From contig CM119266.1 in NCBI GenBank assembly GCA_051294375.1, forward strand, positions 27,015,069 to 27,079,068: a DNA stretch of 64,000 nt, read 5' to 3'. Shown piece after piece: positions 57,250 to 64,000 of this stretch (position 1 is the stretch's first letter; every line of letters starts with the position of its first letter). The translations under genes and the position numbers were made by a program. This stretch comes from Paraspadella gotoi. Its lineage: Eukaryota; Chaetognatha. The notes under the pieces are model-generated. The model saw only the letters and a list, made by a program, of their open reading frames with translations. It was not told where the DNA came from and made no database searches.

Positions 57250-57910
57250 AGAAGACAAAATGAGCCCCAATTATACATCTTCTCTTTCTCCCCATTGCGA
57301 AGTGGCTCCGTCATTTAAATGCTAAGACGAACGCTTAACGTTTTGTCATTTCGCTAAGCGCCTCGTGCGGACGAGCTCAAGCAACAGCGTCACGAGACGT
57401 CGGCTTCCGGTCGAGGAATAAAAAAAAGGTTTCGGCGCCGGAGAAAAAAGTCTTGGCGCCGCAAAGGTTTGTTATGGCGCTAACTGAATGGACTGTCGCC
57501 TTGCGGAAGGCGAGGACGCCATTGTGAGATTGCGTCAGAAAAAGACGCCATGGCGCAAAATGGGAAAAAAACCGCGTTGACGCAAGAGATAGAAAGACGC
57601 CGTGACGCAAGATCGAGAGGAAAAAAGTAATGACACAGAAAGCGGCGCCTTGAGACGAGTTTTCCGATAACGGCTTCTTCTTTTTTTTCTTTGGTTTTTT
57701 TATTTTAAGTTTTATGTGAGAGCGACATCTGCACCAATAATGTCAAAGTGAAAACAAAATATATCTCCGAGATCAAATCATGTTTTTCCAATCGGCTAAA
57801 GTCAACTCGGGTCGAGTAATGGATATTCTTGATCCGCTAAAGAATAAACAGACTGGTTGGATGATAAACGATTAAGTTGGAAGATTGAATTATTCTTTGG
57901 TATATATACG
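57250..57910. repeat. Stretched duplicate, compact copy
   Basis: Counterpart of 53840-55050. It contains GACGAACGCTTAACG, TTGTCATTTCGCTAAGCGCC and GACGAGCTCAAG, then a degenerate GACGCCATGGCGCAAAA-type repeat (57430-57620), TTTTATGTGAGAG, ATATATCTCCGAG and ATTGAATTATTCTTTGGT. It appears cleaner than the long copy. Confidence 0.65.
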
Positions 57911-58498
57911 TTTTTGTGAGTAAATTAAGTATCGTTTGAAGATTAAACGTCGAGGTTGGATATTTAAAACGCTTTGTTGGACTATCTTTCCGGTCGAAAA
58001 AGAAAAAATAAATTGATTGGTGAAAAGATATGGTTGGAAAATTGAAAGTTGACTGTAATATTACTAGTTCTGGTTGAAAGATTGAGGTTATGATAGAAGG
58101 ATTCGAATATTAATTGGACTTCATTCTAAATTGAGGTTTTTGGCAAGAGAATTTGAGGTCCATATCGAGCATCTCGACGGACGTCCGGACTTTTTCAAAC
58201 CGGATCGACTGACATCGCTCGGCAATCGCGAAACAAAGTCACGAAGGGCGATCTAATTGGATTTCCTCGACCCAGTGAGAAAATCTCCCCAAAACTCGGT
58301 TGGACGTCGCAAAGGGAAAAGTTTTTTCCCCAAAAAAAAGATCGATGCTCTTTTTTTTTAAATGTTTTTCGAAAATTGAGAAAAAACTACGTCGGTTTTA
58401 CGGCGATGTAAACAAACATCTTTTGTTTTTTAACGCAGGAGTTTCGCCAGACGCCGGGAGGGGGGGCGGCGATAAAATCGCGAAACCTTTGTAAAGCG

Positions 58499-58531
<33 letters not shown>
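57911..58531. other. No gene supported; degenerate GGTTGAAAGATTGA repeat
   Basis: From about 57850 to 58140 the words TTGGAAGATTGAA, GTTTGAAGATTAAA, GTTGGAAAATTGAAA and GTTGAAAGATTGAGG recur at irregular spacing, a decayed minisatellite. A plus-strand frame near 58130-58250 (EFEVHIEHLDGRPDFFKPDR) has mixed composition but no recognised family. A (CT)n run at 58501-58531 leads into a 286-N gap. Confidence 0.5.
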
Positions 58532-58817
58532 NNNNNNNNNNNNNNNNNNNNNNNNNNNNNNNNNNNNNNNNNNNNNNNNNNNNNNNNNNNNNNNNNNNNN
58601 NNNNNNNNNNNNNNNNNNNNNNNNNNNNNNNNNNNNNNNNNNNNNNNNNNNNNNNNNNNNNNNNNNNNNNNNNNNNNNNNNNNNNNNNNNNNNNNNNNNN
58701 NNNNNNNNNNNNNNNNNNNNNNNNNNNNNNNNNNNNNNNNNNNNNNNNNNNNNNNNNNNNNNNNNNNNNNNNNNNNNNNNNNNNNNNNNNNNNNNNNNNN
58801 NNNNNNNNNNNNNNNNN

Positions 58818-60598
58818 AAAAAAAGCTAAGCCCCTTGTTTCGACGAAGCGATGAACTCTGGAGTTATTTTATATAAAAAAAAGTATAAAAAAAGAAAGGA
58901 TTAAAGGAAGGAAGATAATGTTTCGTGAGAATAATTAATAAACTGAGCAAAAGGAAAGTCGTGTAACGTTTCGACAAAATAATTAATTACGTTTAATTGG
59001 CTGTGAGTTCGTCGTCGAATTAAATTAAATACTCTCCGCCAAATATTTTTTTTAATAATTTTTTTTTCTCTCTAGAAATTAAATTTGAATAGATTTGGTT
59101 AAGTTTTAACATATCAAGAATCAATAAAAATGTGAGAGCGGCAAAATATTAACGCGATAAACCATCGCGAAAATAAGGTTTCAAACATAAAACGCTATAT
59201 ATCAATTTTTTTTACCATTAAAATGGAAGAATTTGACAAATGTTTAACGCAATTTTTTTTCTTAGTTGAAAAAAATATATTTCGCGGAATATTTTTTTTT
59301 CTTCCACGATTTTCGATTCTCCAGAAAATTGATAGCGATAGGGGGNNNNNNNNNNNNNNNNNNNNNNNNNNNNNNNNNNNNNNNNNNNNNNNNNNNNNNN
59401 NNNNNNNNNNNNNNNNNNNNNNNNNNNNNNNNNNNNNNNNNNNNNNNNNNNNNNNNNNNNNNNNNNNNNGAGATTCGATCCGGAATCTGGGAAAGATAAA
59501 CGGAGAAATCTTTTTTTTCATTTCTTATTCGCAGCAACAAACAGAAATCTTCGGCTGTTTTACTTTTAGTGGAGAGAACGACTCCTCGTCCCCGCTTTTC
59601 AATACGAGTCGGTGAGCATCATTCAGACCCTTAATCTTTCATCGCTCATTGAATCTTTCATCGTTTATTTCATTTTTTATCTTTGTTAACCGTTGATTAC
59701 AAATTTGTCTTTGTTTTGAATATATTCGTCTTTGATTTAATTCATATATTCAATGAATCTATGCATTTATGCGTCAAATCAATATTGAATAAAAGTTTTA
59801 TCAACGATTATGTGTTTCAACAGGTTTTTTTTTTAATTTTGGACTCTTTTAAATATTTTTAATTAGTCGAATCTTTCATAATTTGAATCTATTATTTGTT
59901 TTTATGTTTTATTTTACGAAGGATCTTTCATTATTCTAACATTATCTTTCTTTAAGATTATAATACATACATTCTTCTACCATTGTCAAAGTCTTTAGCC
60001 AAGTTTCAAACTGCCATCGAAGTATTTTGTTTATCATTCCCAGTCTGTCATTCTATCCGCCTCATCTCATCTCATCTCATCTGTCATTCTATCCGTTTCA
60101 TCTCATCATTCCGTCAATATTCAAAATTTTCATCAGTTTTTTTTTCCCCCCGATTATTTCATATCCGCCCGGAGCCGCCCGGGAAACTTTTTCCCTTTCG
60201 CCCTCGAAGAAAAACGAATGTCTTTCGAGGATGAAGATTACGAGTTCGAACCCTGGGCAGGCAAGATATCGGGTCGAAATTTCAATATTATCTTGAATGG
60301 AGTTTTCAAGTCAAAATAATAATTTAAATTAATTTGTAAGTTCTCTACAGTAGTTAAGTTACGTCTGTAGGTAACTTTTAACTCAATTTTAAACTTTTGA
60401 GTTAGCTTTTACTTTCGCGCTTTTAAATGCTTATTTCGCGGAAAAATAGTATTTGTGAAAGAGATCTTGTGACTTTTGCCATTTCTGAAGCGATTTTTGA
60501 AAGTGAGGCCCACTCAAGAGTTAACTTTTGAAGGCTTGAGTCGCAACCTCAATCAAACGAAGGCTTCACACGACAGAGAAGTGAAAAGGAAAGACGCT

Positions 60599-60600
<2 letters not shown>
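58818..60600. other. AT-rich, mostly non-coding
   Basis: AT-rich with a gap at 59346-59469, the exon-like segment 59535-59611, TTCAT/TTTCAT-rich sequence at 59630-59970 and a tandem CATTCTATCCG...CTCATCTCAT repeat at 60048-60112. A GTTCGAACCC word near 60241 resembles a tRNA T-arm, but no complete tRNA is found. Confidence 0.5.
59535..59611 (+). CDS. Possible internal exon, unknown product
   Basis: A strong acceptor (long pyrimidine run then TTCGCAG|CAACAA) and a donor (GAGTCG|GTGAGC) delimit 77 nt. One frame reads QQTEIFGCFTFSGENDSSSP then LFNTSR; a second frame is also open. No family is recognised. A gap at 59346-59469 lies just upstream, so a neighbouring exon could be hidden there. Confidence 0.25.
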
Positions 60601-60634
<34 letters not shown>

Positions 60635-60827
60635 NNNNNNNNNNNNNNNNNNNNNNNNNNNNNNNNNNNNNNNNNNNNNNNNNNNNNNNNNNNNNNNNNN
60701 NNNNNNNNNNNNNNNNNNNNNNNNNNNNNNNNNNNNNNNNNNNNNNNNNNNNNNNNNNNNNNNNNNNNNNNNNNNNNNNNNNNNNNNNNNNNNNNNNNNN
60801 NNNNNNNNNNNNNNNNNNNNNNNNNNN

Positions 60828-60860
<33 letters not shown>
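60601..60860. repeat. (CT)n - 193-N gap - (GA)n inverted pair
   Basis: A CT run (60601-60634) enters the gap and a GA run (60828-60860) leaves it. The gap therefore lies inside an inverted pair of microsatellites, a hairpin-prone structure likely to have broken the assembly. Confidence 0.9.
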
Positions 60861-60862
<2 letters not shown>

Positions 60863-61476
60863 CAAACTTTTCTACTTATTTTGCTTAAATTTCGATTTTC
60901 TTGAGATTTTTTTTATTTGGAGAGAGAGAGAGAGAGAGTGAAAGAGAAATATTCCCGAGAAATTTTGGTTTATTTTTCTCCAAACTTTTTTTCGTCTTTT
61001 TTTTCTGTGAAAAATGTAAATATAATGAAGTCGAGATTCGTAAGAAAAAAGCGACGTTTAAATACGAATTAATTCGGCGCCAAAATAAGAAACTTTTTGT
61101 TTATTTTTTTAATAATAAGTTTAACACAAACGACACGAGTTTAATTTTTTATCTTCTCTCTTTTCAATTTACACGAGTTGAGAGCAGAAGAGAAAAAATT
61201 TTTCGTCAGCTTTGAGGTGCGTCAGGAGGAGGAGGAGAAGGAGGAGGAGGAAGAGGAGGAAGANNNNNNNNNNNNNNNNNNNNNNNNNNNNNNNNNNNNN
61301 NNNNNNNNNNNNNNNNNNNNNNNNNNNNNNNNNNNNNNNNNNNNNNNNNNNNNNNNNNNNNNNNNNNNNNNNNNNNNNNNNNNNNNNNNNNNNNNNNNNN
61401 NNNNNNNNNNNNNNNNNNNNNNNNNNNNNNNNNNNNNNNNNNNNNNNNNNNNNNNNNNNNNNNNNNNNNNNNNNNN

Positions 61477-61508
<32 letters not shown>

Positions 61509-62180
61509 AGAAAGGGAATAAACGGAGGGCAAACTCTGAAGGAAGGAGAAAGACTATTATGCCAGTAAAGATAAAGAAGGAAGGAAAAAAGAATCGGGAT
61601 TAGGAAATAAGGAACTTTGAAAGAACCTTGGTCGAACCGAAGAAAAAGATATAGCGATGAAGCTTAATTTCTTTTTACGGTGTTTTCCTTTATTTTTTTG
61701 TTGTGGTTGTGTTTTTTTTTTGTTTTGTCTCTTGGAATATCATGGGTTTTGATAACTGGGGAATAAGCTGGGTACGGGGCCTCGGAGAGAGTAGGATAAG
61801 AGAGAGTAAAGGAGACGAAAAGAGGGAGAGTTGGGGCNNNNNNNNNNNNNNNNNNNNNNNNNNNNNNNNNNNNNNNNNNNNNNNNNNNNNNNNNNNNNNN
61901 NNNNNNNNNNNNNNNNNNNNNNNNNNNNNNNNNNNNNNNNNNNNNNNNNNNNNNNNNNNNNNNNNNNNNNNNNNNNNNNNNNNNNNNNNNNNNNNNNNNN
62001 NNNNNNNNNNNNNNNNNNNNNNNNNNNNNNNNNNNNNNNNNNNNNNNNNNNNNNNNNNNNNNNNNNNNAAAAAAAGAAAAACTGCACGCGGAATTGAATA
62101 GAATTGAAAGAAAAAGCGAAAAGTAAAACCACGAGTTGGAATCAAAGAGAGAAAAAAAAGGGTTTAATTTTGTGTGATCC
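60861..62180. other. Gap-rich, no gene recognised
   Basis: Gaps at 61264-61476 and 61838-62068. GAG/GGA repeats (61226-61263) enter the first gap and a CT run (61477-61505) leaves it. The remaining sequence shows no supported exon. Confidence 0.5.
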
Positions 62181-62234
62181 TCCCTCAAAATCTGCGTCCG
62201 TCTTTTTCTCTTTCTTTTCATTTCTTTTTCTCTT

Positions 62235-62330
62235 GCCTTTTCTTTCTTTCTTTCTTTTTTTCTTTCTTTCTTTTTTTTTCTTTTTTTTTCTTTCCTTCTT
62301 TCTTTCCTTCTTTCTTTCCTCTGAGTTTCA
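62235..62330. repeat. (TTTC)n-type pyrimidine repeat
   Basis: TTTC/TTCC tandem repeats with T runs. Translates as Phe/Ser/Leu frames that are not genes. Confidence 0.9.
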
Positions 62331-62411
62331 TTTTTTGGTATTTCTTCCTTTCGTCCTTTTCCCACTCGATCACGCTGTCCTTCACTTTCATTCTTTACAC
62401 TTTCTTTCTTC

Positions 62412-62622
62412 CCACTTTCTCCTTCCTTTCTCTTTCCACTTGCACCCTTTCCCCTTTCTCCTTCCTTTCTCTTTCCACTTTCACCCTTTCCACTTTCTCC
62501 TTCCTTTCTCTTTCCACTTTCACCCTTTTCACTTTCTCCTTCCTTTCTCTTTCAACTTTCACCCTTTCAACTTTTTCCTTCCTTTCTCTTTCCACTTTCA
62601 CCCTTTCCACTTTCTGTCGCCA
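62412..62622. repeat. 39-bp minisatellite, about 5.4 units
   Basis: Units of 39 bp beginning CCACTTTCTCCTTCCTTTCT and ending CCACTTTCACCCTTT, with one to four changes per unit. The unit is a multiple of three, so 13-residue protein repeats appear in both orientations (FSFLSLSTFTLST on plus, KVERERKEKVERV on minus). These are repeat translations. The array is nearly pure pyrimidine on the plus strand and abuts the 709-N gap (62640-63348). Confidence 0.95.
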
Positions 62623-63348
62623 TTTCTCTCTTCTCTCTGNNNNNNNNNNNNNNNNNNNNNNNNNNNNNNNNNNNNNNNNNNNNNNNNNNNNNNNNNNNNN
62701 NNNNNNNNNNNNNNNNNNNNNNNNNNNNNNNNNNNNNNNNNNNNNNNNNNNNNNNNNNNNNNNNNNNNNNNNNNNNNNNNNNNNNNNNNNNNNNNNNNNN
62801 NNNNNNNNNNNNNNNNNNNNNNNNNNNNNNNNNNNNNNNNNNNNNNNNNNNNNNNNNNNNNNNNNNNNNNNNNNNNNNNNNNNNNNNNNNNNNNNNNNNN
62901 NNNNNNNNNNNNNNNNNNNNNNNNNNNNNNNNNNNNNNNNNNNNNNNNNNNNNNNNNNNNNNNNNNNNNNNNNNNNNNNNNNNNNNNNNNNNNNNNNNNN
63001 NNNNNNNNNNNNNNNNNNNNNNNNNNNNNNNNNNNNNNNNNNNNNNNNNNNNNNNNNNNNNNNNNNNNNNNNNNNNNNNNNNNNNNNNNNNNNNNNNNNN
63101 NNNNNNNNNNNNNNNNNNNNNNNNNNNNNNNNNNNNNNNNNNNNNNNNNNNNNNNNNNNNNNNNNNNNNNNNNNNNNNNNNNNNNNNNNNNNNNNNNNNN
63201 NNNNNNNNNNNNNNNNNNNNNNNNNNNNNNNNNNNNNNNNNNNNNNNNNNNNNNNNNNNNNNNNNNNNNNNNNNNNNNNNNNNNNNNNNNNNNNNNNNNN
63301 NNNNNNNNNNNNNNNNNNNNNNNNNNNNNNNNNNNNNNNNNNNNNNNN

Positions 63349-64000
63349 TGAATAAAAAATAAAACAAATTTAAAAATTAAACGATATTCTTAAAAGGATC
63401 CGCCATTCACACTCAGGTCCGCAGGCCAGTCGGGTTTTCACTTTTTCACGTTTTTGGTTTTCGTCGGAATCGGTGAACCGCGGGGATCGTGAGCCGAGGC
63501 CAGACCCGTCGCCGTGAACCGAATCCGCGCGGGGCAATTCGAGGGGCAGATTTTTCCGGGCCTCAATCGGGGGCTTTTTCTTTAAGAGGTGTGGGTAGTC
63601 CGCGGGGGGGGGNNNNNNNNNNNNNNNNNNNNNNNNNNNNNNNNNNNNNNNNNNNNNNNNNNNNNNNNNNNNNNNNNNNNNNNNNNNNNNNNNNNNNNNN
63701 NNNNNNNTTAAGAAAGAGAGGCTGAACATGTCGTAAGGGCTTTTTTTGGCTGAAAAAACATTCAGAGTTTTATTTTTATTTTTATTTTTATGAAGACGAA
63801 AACTCTGACCCTGAGGGGTGAACACTGAACGGTGAACAGAGAAGAGAGAAAAGAGTTTACTTTTCTATTTCATAAGATATGATCAGTTTGATTCTAAACA
63901 TTTACTGTATTTATGTAGAATACACCATTTGGGTAAATAACCCGCTTTTGTTTTTAAAATAGACTCATCAATTACTCGAAGTGACGCAAGAATCTCTCTC
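63349..64000. other. No gene supported; GC-rich patch and gap
   Basis: 63395-63612 is GC-rich and has a minus-strand frame of mixed composition (RKNLPLELPRADSVHGDGSG then GLGSRSPRFTDSDENQKREK), without a recognised family. It could be an exon next to the 95-N gap (63613-63707). The last 300 bases are AT-rich with no feature seen. Confidence 0.35.

Noticed and set aside
60230-60265. GAGTTCGAACCCTGG resembling a tRNA T-arm
   Set aside because: No acceptor stem, D-arm or anticodon arm could be placed upstream at tRNA spacing.
61664-63355. Open frames of 233 to 415 codons at 61.7-63.4 kb
   Set aside because: Most of their length is N, read as unknown residues. The rest is TTTC repeats, AAAG repeats and the 39-bp minisatellite.

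Overview
This window is eukaryotic nuclear DNA, most likely from a bilaterian invertebrate. The evidence is long introns with GT-AG junctions, a plexin gene (an animal-specific receptor family), very dense (GA)n/(CT)n and (GAC)n/(GTC)n microsatellites, and scaffold gaps of N. I cannot name the species; an arthropod-like animal is a guess. No operon, CRISPR array, rRNA gene or intact virus is visible.

The only gene I can name is a plexin on the minus strand. Four consecutive exons encode the start of the extracellular sema domain: exon 1 at 40875-41553 (start codon, long N-terminal extension, signal-like hydrophobic segment, first sema strand), exon 2 at 31810-32041, exon 3 at 24198-24357 and exon 4 at 17396-17475. 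Introns are about 6.7 to 8.8 kb. Exon 4 also occurs as a frameshifted second copy at 16574-16652, inside a roughly 795-bp near-identical duplication split by a 25-N gap. The rest of the receptor (remaining sema, PSI/TIG repeats, membrane helix, cytoplasmic RasGAP-like region) was not found. It should lie after a very long intron below 16.5 kb, or outside the window.

Layout. 1-16.5 kb: no recognised gene; several-kb purine-rich stretches (3.7-7.3 kb, 10.8-12.1 kb), microsatellites and minisatellites with 11, 15, 24 and 40 bp units, and a gap flanked by a duplication at 14.2-15.1 kb. 16.5-41.6 kb: the plexin gene, whose introns hold (GAC)n arrays, dispersed repeats, a ~490-bp foldback element at 29.58-30.07 kb and a frameshifted coding remnant at 33.07-33.35 kb. 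42.0-44.2 kb: an AT-rich island with a second foldback element and a degenerate telomere-like CCCTAA array. 45-47 kb: another gap-associated duplication in GA/CT repeats. 47-64 kb: gap-rich sequence, a second copy of a TCGG-containing dispersed repeat, a stretched duplicate pair (53.84-55.05 versus 57.25-57.91 kb), two exon-like plus-strand segments without recognised product, and a 39-bp pyrimidine minisatellite.

Many long open frames here are translations of simple repeats (Ser-Leu, Arg-Glu, Phe/Ser-rich) and are not genes. Recognised coding sequence totals only about 1.15 kb of 64 kb, and about 3.1 kb is N. Single-base homopolymer differences between the duplicated copies, and frame breaks at plausible exons, suggest residual sequencing and assembly error.
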